A DNA stretch of 64,000 nt from Candidatus Poribacteria bacterium (GTDB taxonomy: Bacteria; Poribacteria; WGA-4E; GCA-2687025), in NCBI GenBank assembly GCA_026004875.1, contig BPJZ01000002.1:62001-126000 (forward strand). The letters are read 5' to 3'. Shown one piece after another: positions 48,304 through 58,458 of this stretch (within the stretch, counting starts at the first letter, position 1; each line of letters starts with the position of its first letter). Under the pieces are notes generated by a model, which was not told where the DNA came from, did no database searches, and saw only the letters and a program-made list of their open reading frames with translations. The position numbers and the translations under genes were made by a program.

Positions 48304-48514
48304 ATGCCGTTGTACGAGTACCGATGCGAAGCCTGCGGACAGACCTTCTCCTTGCTCCGGAGGTTTTCGGAGCGAGAAAAGGCGGCCGCCTGTCCGCACC
48401 TGCGGCTCAACGGAGACTCGTCCGGTCTTCTCAACCTTCTCCGCCGGCGGGAAAGAGAGCAGCTCGACTCGATCCCAGGCGGGCGGATGCTCCAGCAAGA
48501 GTCCATTCCGCTGA
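48304..48514 (+). CDS. FmdB-like small zinc-ribbon protein (one apparent frameshift)
   Basis: Starts MPLYEYRCEACGQTFSLL, the diagnostic N-terminus of FmdB-type regulatory zinc ribbons. One extra C (48399-48400) hides the second knuckle. With it removed the sequence reads ACPHCGSTETRPVFSTF, giving a CxxC...CxxC ribbon and a 69-residue protein ending GGCSSKSPFR. AATTGGAAGGG precedes the ATG. A TATCAT hexamer at 48258-48263 might be a -10 box. Members often bind zinc; their targets are unclear. Confidence 0.8.
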
Positions 48515-48632
48515 GCGTCCTGAGAAGGGCCGGATCGGGAATCCGGCGGGCTGTGGATTGACTGACAAGGAGGAAGGGGTCGGCCCCGTGCGATCGGGAG
48601 CGCTTTCCGACCGCCGTTCCGAACGGCTGGCG

Positions 48633-49298
48633 ATGTTGCAAGTGCTCAACTTGACGATGCGGTACGGGGATCGGCCCCCCGATCTTCGAAGGGGCCTCGT
48701 TCACCGTTGAGGCCGGGGAGTTTGTCTTCTTGACCGGTCCAAGCGGCGCAGGCAAAACAACGCTGCTGCGGCTGCTGTTTCGCGATCTAGTGCCCACCTC
48801 CGGGGAGATTATCGTCGCCGGAATGAACCTTCGACGGCTGAACGCCCGGCAGCTAGCCCACTTCCGGCGACGGATCGAGTGGTCTTTCAGGACTTCAAGC
48901 TGTTGCCCCGCCGAACGGTGTTTGAAAACGTCGCGTTGGCGCTTCGGGTAACCGGGATGTCCCCCCGTCACATTCGGCGACGGGTGGACGAGATCCTTCC
49001 CCGGGGTGGGGGTTGGCCCCACCGTCGGGACGCCTACCCGGAGGAGATCTCCGGAGGGGAGCAGCAACGGGTTGCGATCGCTCGCGCGACGGTTAACAAC
49101 CCCCTCATTCTGCTAGCCGACGAGCCGACCGGAAATCTGGATCCGGTGCTCTCAGTAGAGATCATGGACCTGTTTGAGGGGTTCAACCTTCGGGGCACGA
49201 CCGTTCTCGTAGCCACCCACGACACGAAGATGGCCTTGGAACGAGGAAAGCGCATCCTGCGAATCGAAGGTGGTCGGATCGTGGAGGGGCTCCGATGA
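48633..49298 (+). CDS. ftsE: Cell division ATP-binding protein FtsE (apparent indels)
   Basis: ABC ATPase that with FtsX activates septal peptidoglycan hydrolases. Walker A is TGPSGAGKTTLLRLLF, the signature motif EISGGEQQRVAIARA, Walker B ILLADEPTGNLDP, and the H-loop VATHDTKMALE. The frame is disturbed by one extra C (48675-48680) and one missing G (near 48877, restoring RRRIGVVFQDFKLLPRRTV). The stretch 49000-49020 carries three further +1 homopolymer insertions that cancel in frame, turning an expected RVGLAHRR into GGGWPHRR. Repaired length is 220 residues. ATG 48633 chosen; GTG 48588 is in frame. Confidence 0.92.
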
Positions 49299-50189
49299 GA
49301 TTTTGCTCAGCGAGGCGTTCCTCAATGTACGGCACGGAGGGGTGGTTAGCCTCCTGGCGATGGCGATCGTAGCGCTGACGGCGGTTTTGTTCTCGGCGCT
49401 GACCGCCGTTGGCAACACGGTGCAAGGGGAGGGTCCGCTCCTTGGAAGAGACCCCTGCTATAGTCGTCTTCCCCCGCGACGCGCTCCCGGAGGAGGAGGT
49501 CCGACGACTTGACGCTTTGATCCAGGAGATGCCGGGGGGTACTGCGGACGGTTTACGTCTCCAAGTCGGAGGCGTTTGCGCGGGCTCGGCGGATGTTCGG
49601 CGAGGAGGGGAGGTTGCTTCTGGAGGGCTTTGAGGAGGAGAATCCCCTCCCCCGCTCGATCGAGGTGTACCTAGAACCGGAGCGGCGCAATCCGGAGGCC
49701 ATTGGACCGCTGGTCGCCGAGCTCCGCACCCTCGAGGGCATCGAGCGGGTCTCCTACGAGCGACGTCAGTTAGAGCTGCTCCAGCGGATCCGCACCGTTG
49801 TCTACGCAATCGGCGGGCTGATCGTCGTCATCGCCGTGGTAGTGGTGGCCCTCTCGATCATGCTGACCATCTACGCCCGGCGAGAGGAGCTGATGATCCT
49901 CCAACTGGTCGGCGCCACGTACGCCTTCATCCGGGTGCCCTTATTGCTACAAGGATGTGTTCAGGGCCTTCTGGGATGCGCCGCAGGGTTGGGGATCTCT
50001 TATCTCTTCTACCACCTTTATGGCGCAACGCTTGGGCTGAGCCTCTTTTTAACACCGGAGCAAAGCGCGGGGATGTTGACGGGAGCAACGTTAGTGGGGA
50101 CGGTGGGTGGGATGATCCCTCTTCGGCGCCGGATTCGGTTTTTAGGGGGGCTGAAGGCTCTGGGCGGATGCGTACGGTGTTCTCTTTGA
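49295..50189 (+). CDS. ftsX: Cell division protein FtsX (apparent indels)
   Basis: Membrane partner of FtsE, about 297 residues after repair. A short cytoplasmic N-terminus with LLSEAFLNVRHGGVVSLLAM is followed by the first helix. The extracytoplasmic domain is acidic (RSLEETPAIVVF, IEVYLEPERR). Three helices follow, the last two with LTIYARREELMILQLVGATY and LQGCVQGLLGCAAGLGI, which are family signatures. Frame errors: a missing T at 49301-49304, an extra G at 49431-49433 and an extra G at 49534-49539. The ATG overlaps the ftsE stop. Confidence 0.9.
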
Positions 50190-50213
50190 TCCGTTTGCCG
50201 GAGTCGCTATCAT
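50186..50213 (+). promoter_or_regulatory. Promoter before the TPR-recO-glyQS run
   Basis: TTGATC, 16 bases, TATCAT, overlapping the end of ftsX and 22 bases before the TPR gene start. Confidence 0.55.
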
Positions 50214-50235
50214 AGGAGGCAGAAGGGCGCCGACG

Positions 50236-50833
50236 ATGCAACCTCCGGGTTTCGACGATCCCAGCTTGCTGCGCGAATGGTGGGTTCAGGCCTTCCTGGA
50301 CGTGACGGAGATCCCTGACGAGCGGGGTGATCGAGCTGGTGCGTCGGCTCCGTCCGGTGGAGGAGCTTCTTGAGGCGCTCCAGTCGGACGAGGAGGAGGT
50401 GCGCTCTCGAGCCCGCCAGATGCTGGCGCTTCTTTGGCGGGAGCAGGCAGGGGAGGCCGCAATGGAAGAGGTCGAGGCCGGCCTGCGCCTTCTGGAGAAC
50501 CGGATGTTCCAGGAGGCGGTTGAGCACTTCTCCCAGTTGATTGAGCAGTTTCCCGCCTTTGCGGAGGCGTACCGCTATCGAGGGGAGGCGTGGTACCGAC
50601 TCGGCCGGTACCGCGAATCCATCCTCGACCTGCTTCAGGCGCTCAAGCGGAATCCCCACCACTACGAAGCGTGGGCCGATCTGGGGAGAAGCTTTGTCCA
50701 GATGGGCTTGTACCGAAACGCGTTGACCGCCTTTCGTCGCGCCCTTCAGATAGACCCGTACGCCGCTGAGCTGCGCGAGTACATCGCCTACTGCAGGCAG
50801 GAGCTGGCCGGCGAGGGCAGCAATGGCCATTGA
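50236..50833 (+). CDS. TPR-repeat protein (one apparent frameshift)
   Basis: About 198 residues, cytoplasmic. An N-terminal helical region (PSLLREWWVQAFLDVTEIPD) leads after one extra G is removed (50324-50327) into ERVIELVRRLRPVEELLEAL. Three TPRs follow (MFQEAVEHFSQLIEQFPAFA, YRESILDLLQALKRNPHHYE, LYRNALTAFRRALQIDPYA). It ends inside the recO start region (ATG 50823). Role unknown; probably a protein-interaction scaffold. Confidence 0.8.
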
Positions 50834-51659
50834 GCAGGACGCCGCAATCGTGCTCCGCTCCTTTCCTTACGGCGAGGCGGATCGAATTCTCCTTTTGGGC
50901 ACGCCCCCGCGCTTTGGCAAATTGCGGGTGATCGCCAAGGGAGCGCGCCGCCCCAAGAGCCGGTTTGGGGCTTCCGCTCAGCCTTTTCAGATCGGGCAGG
51001 CGGTCTTTTTATCTTAAGCCGACCCGCGAGATTCAACTGTTGAGCGCCTTTGAGACGACCGAACCGCTCAGCGGACGAATGGGCGACCCGCTCCGGCTGG
51101 CGTACGCCTCGTACTTTTCTGAGCTAGCTGAAGCGGCTCTGGTCGAGGGAGAGCCCAATCCGCGCCTGTTTGAGATGATCTGCGCCGCCTTCAGGACGCT
51201 GAGCGAGACGGAGAAGGGGGCCGTTCTTCAGACGCTGGCCCGGGCGGTCGAGCTCAAGCTGCTGGCGATGACCGGCCACCGTCCCCAACTGGACCGGTGT
51301 GTTCTCTGCGGAGCGGAGCCGGCCGGAGCCCAGCGGGTAGCGATCAGTCCCCTCCCTGGGCGGAGGGATCTGCGCCAGCCACCGCGCCAGTCGATCGGTA
51401 AGAACGATCGGCCTTGAGACGGTCCGATGGGCCGAAACGCTCCTGAAGGCTCGCTTCATTGAGGTGGAGAACCTCCCTCGGCCCTCGACGAGAGCCCAAA
51501 ACGAGTTGAAGCGACTGCTTCGCGAGATGATCCTCTTTCACTGGGAGATACGGCTGCGGACGGCGGAGTACCTGGACGCCCTCGAAGAGGAGTGGGAGGG
51601 CTTTTCTGCTCCCCTCCGTCCGGGGTCCCCACTCGCTTCACAGGGAGGAAGGTTCCTGA
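50823..51659 (+). CDS. recO: DNA repair protein RecO (apparent frameshifts)
   Basis: Recombination mediator acting with RecR and RecF to load RecA. An N-terminal OB fold ([36 protein letters not shown]) is followed by helices and the zinc-knuckle start [13 protein letters not shown]. One extra T (51006-51010) and one extra C (51349-51352) break the frame. A third insertion in the C/G runs of 51610-51640 is inferred, because it would give a TGA at 51657 that overlaps the glyQS ATG (TGATG). Repaired length is about 277 residues. Confidence 0.82.
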
Positions 51660-54600
51660 TGACGTTCCAGGAGATCATCGAACGTTTGAACCGTTATTGG
51701 GCCGAGCACGGATGCTTAATTGTTCAACCGTACGACATCGAGGTGGGCGCTGGGACGTTCAACCCGGCCACCTCGCTTCGGACGCTCGGTCCGGAGCCTT
51801 GGCGGGTTGCTTACGTGGAGCCCTCTCGTCGCCCTACCGACGGGCGGTACGGCGAGAATCCCTACCGACTGGGCCACTACTACCAGTATCAGGTCATCCT
51901 CAAGCCGGCGCCGCCGGACAGCCAGGAGCTGTATCTGAACAGCCTTCGGGCGTTGGGCTTGGACCCGCTTCGGAACGACTTCCGGTTTGTCGAGGACGAC
52001 TGGGAATCGCCAACGTTGGGCGCCTCCGGCCTCGGGTGGGAGGTCTGGTGTAACGGCGCGGAGATCACCCAGTTACACCTACTTTCAGCAGATCGGCAGC
52101 ATCGAGCTGGACCCCATCTGCGTCGAGCTCACCTACGGCCTGGAGCGACTGGCGATGTACCTCCAGGACGTGCCCTCGATCTTCGAAATCCGCTGGAACG
52201 AAAGAGGTCACCTACGGGGAGGTGCACCATCAAACGGAGGTGGAGGTACACCCGCTACTACCTGGAGCAGTCGACGCCGGAGCGGCTATTTCAGTGGTTC
52301 CAAGATTACGAGGCGGGAGTGTCTGCACTGCGTCGGTCAGGGGCTTGTCTGGCCGGCGCTGGACTACGTGTTGAAGGCCTCGCACACGTTTAACATGCTG
52401 GACGCCCGGGGGCTGATCAGCGTGAGCGAACGGGCCCACTATATCGCGCGGGTCCGGAACCTGATGCGCCGCGTTGCGCGGGCGTATGTGGAGCAACGGG
52501 AAGCGTTGGGCCATCCGCTTTTGGGCCGTTTTGGGAGCGTCCCGCTGACGGAGCAGCCTCCGGCCCGGCCGGCGGCAGAGCCGAGTCAACCGAAGGCCGA
52601 CCTGCTCCTTGAGATCGGCAGCGAGGAGATTCCGGCCAGCTACATTCCTCCAGCCTTGGAGCAGATGCGCCAGGAGATGGAAGCCTGGCTTCGGGAGCAG
52701 CGCTTGGAGTTTGACGCCGTCCTGACGGCCGGGACCCCTCGCCGCCTCACGCTGGCCGTTCGGAACCTGTCCACTCGCCAGCCGGATGCAGAGGTGGAGG
52801 TCTCCGGGCCGCCGCGTCGAGTCGCCTTTGACGCTGAGGGGAACCCCACCCAGGCGGCGATTGGGTTCGCCCGAGCCCAGGGGGTGACCCTTGAGGAGCT
52901 GTACGTCCGGGAGACGGAGCGGGGGGAGTACGTCTTCGCTCGCAAACGGATTGAGGGCCGTCGGACGGGCGATCTGCTGGCCGAGTTTCTCCCGGAGCTG
53001 ATCCGACGCCTGCGGTTTCCCAAAGCGATGCGCTGGGACCGCTCGCGCTTTGCGCGACCCATTCGCTGGATCGTTGCCCTCCTGGGCGACCAGGTGGTGG
53101 ACTTTCCCTTCGATACGCTTCGCTCTGGCCGGACGACACGAGGGCATCGCTTTCTGTCACCCAGCCCGACGCTTGAGCTCCTGGATGCTAACTTTGAGCG
53201 TTACAAATCGCTTCTGCGGGAACACTTTGTAATCGCGGACATTCAGGAGCGGCGGGACCGGATTCGCAGCGAGGTGGCCCGGCTCCTCCGCGAAAACGGC
53301 AGCCCAGAACGGATCGACGAAGAGCTGCTTGAAGAGGTGCTGTTTTTGGTCGAAAACCCCGAAGCGGTGCTGGGGTACCTTCCGGGAGGAGCATCTCCGG
53401 GTCCCCCAGGAGGTGCTGATCACCGCGATGAAGAAGCATCAACGGTACTTCCCCGTCTACCGACCGGATGGAAAGCTGCAGCCGAAGTTCATCACACTCT
53501 CTAACGGGACCCTGCCAGAGGGCCGTCGGAACGTCCGATACGGAAACGAACGAGTTCTCCGCGCTCGATTGGAGGACGCTGCGTTCTACTGGGACGAAGA
53601 CCGAAAGCGCCCCTTGGCCGATCGGGTAGAGGAGTTTAAAGCGGATCACCTTCCAAGAGAAGTTGGGATCGCTTTATGAGAAGATGGAGCGCACCCGTGC
53701 GCTGTGTCGTGATCTTGCCGAAGAGATCGGCCTCTCTGAGGAGGAACAAAGACACCTGCTCCGGGCCGCCGAGCTGGCCAAAGCCGACCTGACCACCCAG
53801 ATGGTCTTCGAATTTCCCGAGCTTCAAGGGATCATGGGTCGCTACTACGCCCTGGAGTCCGGCGAGCCGGAGCCGGTCGCAAGGGCGATCGAGGAGCATT
53901 ATCTGCCGCTCTCGGCCACCTCAGAGCTCCCCGGGACGCGCCTGGGGGCGCTGCTTTCGATCGCCGACAAGGTAGACACGCTGGTCGGTTACTTTGGGAT
54001 CGGTCAAAAGCCGACCGGATCGCAGGACCCCTACTCCCTTCGGCGACAGGCGATCGGGACGCTTCGGATTCTCCTGGACAAGGGGTTACCTCTTTCTCTT
54101 TATGCCCTGGTGCACCGCGCGACGGAGCTGTACGGCTTTCCAGCGGCCGTTGAAGGGGAGGTGTTGGAGTTCTTCCAGAACCGGCTGGAGAACCTCTTGG
54201 AGGAGCGCGGCTACCGCTACGACCTGGTCGACGCGGTGTTGGCCGCCGGGTTTGACCACGTCGGAACGCTGGTGCCCCGCCTGGAGGCGTTGCTGGAGTT
54301 CCGAAACGGACCGGACTTCTCGCGCGTTTATCCGGCGCTGAACCGCACGTTGCGCATCCTCCCGGACCGAGAGCCCCGACCGGTGGACGCGGCGTTGCTT
54401 CGCGAACCGGCAGAAAAAGCCTTGGCCGAGGCGCTCCAGGCCGTTCGTCCCCAGCTAAATCGAGCCGTCCAGGAAAAGGACTACGCCGGCATCCTCCGGG
54501 AGCTGGGGACCCTCCAGGAGCCGATCGACCGATTCTTTGATCAGGTCTTAGTGATGGACCAGGACGAAAGGGTGCGAAACAACCGCCTGGGCCTCCTTGG

Positions 54601-54661
54601 AGAGATCGCCCGGTACGTGCTGGAGGTCGCCGACATCACGCGACTAGTGCCGGACGCCTAG
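51659..54661 (+). CDS. glyQS: Glycyl-tRNA synthetase, fused alpha-beta chain (GlyQS), six apparent frameshifts
   Basis: Single-chain form of the bacterial tetrameric GlyRS. The alpha part (about residues 1-300) starts [19 protein letters not shown] and has [44 protein letters not shown] and [15 protein letters not shown]. The beta part begins near residue 310 ([20 protein letters not shown]) and ends in a helical, anticodon-binding-like region. Extra bases at 52075, 52201-52203, 52251-52253, 52315-52317, 53376 and 53641 break the frame. Removing them yields about 998 uninterrupted residues. An essential gene, so the breaks are almost certainly not real. Confidence 0.93.
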
Positions 54662-56879
54662 TCAGGGACGAGGGGTGCGGAGGATCAACGGCGCCTGGTC
54701 CAGATAGGGGCGGACGAGATCCCGCATCAGCTCCGCATCGCGCCGCTCCTGAAACCCTTCCAGGAGCACCCGATGCCAGATTTTGCCCTCCAGCGTAATC
54801 GTCTCCAGGACCGGGCGGAACCCGACCTCCTGGAGACGGCGGGCCAGCTCCTCGGCGCTCCGATTGTCTTGGAAGGAGCCCAGCAGCAGCCGATACTGAA
54901 CTCCGGTCGTCTCCGTCCGGGGCTGGAGTCGGGGATGATCTCGCTCGGCGAGGACCAGCCGAAGCGTTCCCGGCGAGCCTGACGCGGCGTCCTCCGGACG
55001 GCGGATGATCGTCACTCGCTCCAGCTCAACTCCCCGCGCCATCAGGTCGTTCCGAACCGCCTCCAAACGCGATTCGGTCAACTTGGAGGTCTCCAAGTCG
55101 GTGGAATAGAGGTAGGCGGCCAGCTCCGGCGCGGCCAGAAGCACGCTTGCGACGCGATCCAAGAACTGCACCAGGTCGGCGTGCATCGCCGCTGTAGAGA
55201 TCCGAAACGCCCCCGGCGGGATCGTCGCCTCCCAACGGGTCGGATGATCGGTCCGAGTAAAAGGCCGCGGATCTAACACGGGGAGTCTCCGCTCGACGCT
55301 GATGGCGTTTCCTGCCTCGTCCTTGGCTCCGAATCGAATCGTATAGACCTCCCCGGCCCGAACCCGTCGCTCCCATCGCTGCCAGTAACGGGTCGACGGA
55401 ACCGGTGCCCCGCCTCCGTCGGCGACGATGGTTCGCCCCCCCTTGCAGGATCGCCAGCGACCATTCGACGACTCGGTTGTCGTCCTCGGCACGGAGATCA
55501 ATTCGCACCGGCGGCTGCTCGCCCCGAGCTGGGGTCAGCAACGGCGGGTCGAGCTGGACCCGCAGCGCCGGGGGACGCGTGTCCACCGCGAGCACGCCGT
55601 GAGCGTACTCCCGACCGGCGCCGTCCAGGAGCCGCCAGAAGTACCGCCCGTCGGGGAACGGCTCCCCGTCGGCGTTCAACCCACGCCACTCCATATCGAC
55701 ATTTCGCTCCTTGGGCGTGAACTCCCAGACGGGAGCCCCCCGCCGGTCCCAGAGGATCAGTCGCGCGCCGGGGGGGAGGTTAACACCGCGCAGCCGGACC
55801 CGATCCTGAACGCCGTCCCCGTTTGGGCTGATCACCTCCAGATCAGGACGGACGAATCGCCCCTGGGCATCCGGGAGGACAAATCCCCCCTGAGAAGGGA
55901 TCAACCCCTCATCATCTGGCCCCGGCCCTAACGGCGCAACGACCTCCACGGAAAGCAGGTGACGGAAGAGCTCTTCAGCGCTTGGGTCTTGGTCCACCAG
56001 GAGCGCGTAACTCACCGTTGCTGGACCGATTCGACTTCCGAGGCCCCAGGAGAGGACTCCCTTGCCGAATCGCTCCCGCGCGACCGGTGCGCGATACCCC
56101 GCGCGGAGCTGCGCCCACTCCCGCGGCGCCCATTCAACGCCGCCGGCCCAGAACCAGCGCTCTAGGGGGGAAAGGCTCCGATCTGGAACGTAGCTCCAGG
56201 CGCTCACCAGCCGAAGCCGCCCGCGCCACTGCCCTTCCAGTCCCAGCTCGACAAGAGGAGGCGTCCGATCGGAGGGAAAGACTCGATTGGGAGCGCTGCG
56301 CAGCTGCAGGCCGAAGCGCTCGACGCCTGCAAAGACCGCAAGACGACTAACGTCGTCGCCGAAAGCCCGCACCCAACCGAACCCCTCCGCCGCCCAACCG
56401 GAGTAGCGACGCCCAGCAAGCCACTGAGTTTCGTGACGCAGGCCGCCGCCCAACCGGAGGAATTCCAGCGGCCGACCGGCGTAACCAAGGCGGACCCGTC
56501 GCGCCGCCTGAGGGGTATTCCAGCGCCGCCAGAGGACCTCCACCCCTCCCTGTCCCGCTCCGGCGCGGCCAAAGCACAACACAAAGGCCCCCCACGCCCC
56601 CGGCCCCAGGAGCGGCCCGTCCGACCAGCGACCGCGGAGAAACGTCCGCCCCTCCGATCCAGAGATTGAATACCAAAGCTCGTCCTCCGGAAGCGATCCC
56701 CCCAGCGCTTCAACGCGTGCGTCCAGCGAGGGGAAGCGACGCTCCTCCCATTGGGAGGCTTCCAGCCATTCGTCCTCGGAGGCGGCACGTCCCCAAACAG
56801 ACGAAAGCGGCGCCCAGATGACCCAGAAGACAAGCGCCAGGAAGAGAAAACGGAGCGCCCTCCGCCGAAAGCCCCTCAC
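54662..56879 (-). CDS. Outer-membrane multidomain protein: beta-barrel, FlgD-like Ig, OmpA-like, SPOR (one apparent frameshift)
   Basis: About 738 residues after removing one G from a G7 run (55436-55442). A signal peptide (RFLFLALVFWVIWAPLSSVWG) is followed by a long region rich in Gly and aromatic residues with alternating strands, as in an outer-membrane barrel. Next is a FlgD/CHU_C-like Ig domain (ISPNGDGVQDRV, DGRYFWRLLDGAGREY), then a degenerate OmpA-like segment (SKLTESRLEAVRNDLMARG), and a C-terminal SPOR domain (YRLLLGSFQDNRSAEELARR). GTG 56879 overlaps the nuoN stop (GTGA). SPOR binds denuded septal peptidoglycan, so envelope anchoring near division sites is plausible. Confidence 0.82.
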
Positions 56880-58439
56880 CGCCTGAAGGGCGTTCCGAGC
56901 GTCGGGGAGACCGAGGAAGAAAGCGAAGCGGACGCTTCGACCTGAACGACGGGAACGCCTAGCTCCTCGCGGCTCCACAGAAGCCCCAGCACAAAGGTCG
57001 GAATGAGCAGAACCAGCATCAACCCTACAAATGCCGGATGCGCCCGGACCGGCCGGTCCTCCACCGCCGAATCGAAGCACATCGTCTTGACGACGTAAAG
57101 ATAATAGTACAGCGAGATCGCCGTGTTCAACAGCGCCGCGACAACCAACCACAGGTGGCGCCCTCCTGCGATCCCCTCGGCCTCTAGGCCCGCACGGACA
57201 AAGGCTTCAAAAAGATAAAGCTTGGCCCAAAATCCGGCAAAAGGCGGAATCCCGATCAGCGAGAAGAGAAAGATGCTCAACGCAACCGCTAAAAACGGCG
57301 AACGGCGCAGCAGTCCGGCGTAATCGGCAATCATCTCAGAGTTCAAGCGCTCAGGCTCAGCCAGATGCTGAACGACGTAAAAGGCCCCTAAGTTCATGAA
57401 AAGGTAAGCAACAAAGTAAAACCCAACGGCGGCCATTGCCTCGGCCCGAACGGCCGGATTGGCCAGGGCGACGACTCCCATCAGCAGATATCCGCCGTGG
57501 GCAATGCTGGAGTAGGCCAGCAGACGCTTCATGTTCCGCTGGCCGATCGCTGCCAGGTTGCCGATGGTCATCGTCAGAAGACTGATCAGCGCCAGCAGCA
57601 GCGGCCATTGGGTCGCTAGAGCGATCGCCCGATCGCCGAAGGCTTCGTCGAAGAACCGAAGGGTCAACGCGAAGGCCCCTGCTTTGGAGGCGACCGAGAG
57701 GAAGGCGGTCACCGGTAACGGCGCGCCCTCGTACACGTCCGGCGACCACATATGAAACGGCACCGAGGCCAGCTTGTAGCCCAACCCGGCCAGCACAAAG
57801 AGCAGCGCCAACACAACCGCAAGCGGCGAGGCCCCGGCCAAAGCCGCCGGCAACTCGGCCAGGTCCAGCGTCCCGCCGATTCCAAACAGCAGCGAAAGGC
57901 CAAAAAGCATCACGCCAGAGGCTACCGCTCCATAGATGACGTACTTAAACGAGGCCTCCGCCGAGCGGCTCTGACCACTGAGGAAGCCGGCAAGAACATA
58001 AGAGCTCAAGCTCGCCGTCTCCATGGCCAAATAGAGCATCAAAAGGTTGGCGGCTCCGGCCATCAACACCATCCCCAGCGCTGCAAAGACCACCAGGACG
58101 AAAAACTCTCCCCGGAAGGCGTCGAAGACCTCCGGCGAACGGATCGACACCAAGCAGGTCAACAGGGCCGTTCCTAAGATCACCAGCTTGAAGAACCAGG
58201 CGAGGCCGTCGTCGGCGACCATGCCATAAAAAAAGCCGCCCGCCGCTGGGCTCGCGAAAGGCCACGATTCCCAGCACCAAGGCGCAGAGGAGCGCCGCCG
58301 CGCCGCCGACCACCTCGCCGCGCCGGCGTCGAACAACTAGGTCCAGAACAATCAGGAGCAGACCCCCCGCAGCTAAGATCAGCTCCGGCAGAAAGGCCGC
58401 CAGACTTTGGACGTTTCCGATACGGGCCGCCGTCCCCAT
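56876..58439 (-). CDS. nuoN: NADH-quinone oxidoreductase subunit N, second copy (one apparent frameshift)
   Basis: Second NuoN, about 520 residues. The N-terminus (MGTAARIGNVQSLAAFLPEL) is in another frame from the rest. Removing one base near 58257-58259 joins IVAF to ASPAAGGFFYGMVADDG. Later motifs are YLAMETASLSSYVLAGF, SVPFHMWSPDVYEGAPLPVT and MKRLLAYSSIAHGGYLLMG. GGAGGGAG precedes the ATG. It overlaps the outer-membrane gene by four bases, so that gene may depend on this operon. Confidence 0.92.
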
Positions 58440-58458
58440 CGTGGCTTCTCCCTCCGGC

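Noticed and set aside
45220-54661. Programmed ribosomal frameshifting or transcriptional slippage as an explanation for broken genes
   Set aside because: Too many sites in too many unrelated housekeeping genes, with no stimulatory structure pattern and some sites outside homopolymers. Sequencing error is simpler.
45220-54661. True pseudogenisation of this region
   Set aside because: glyQS, ftsE and ftsX are needed for life and the flanking residues are highly conserved right up to each break.
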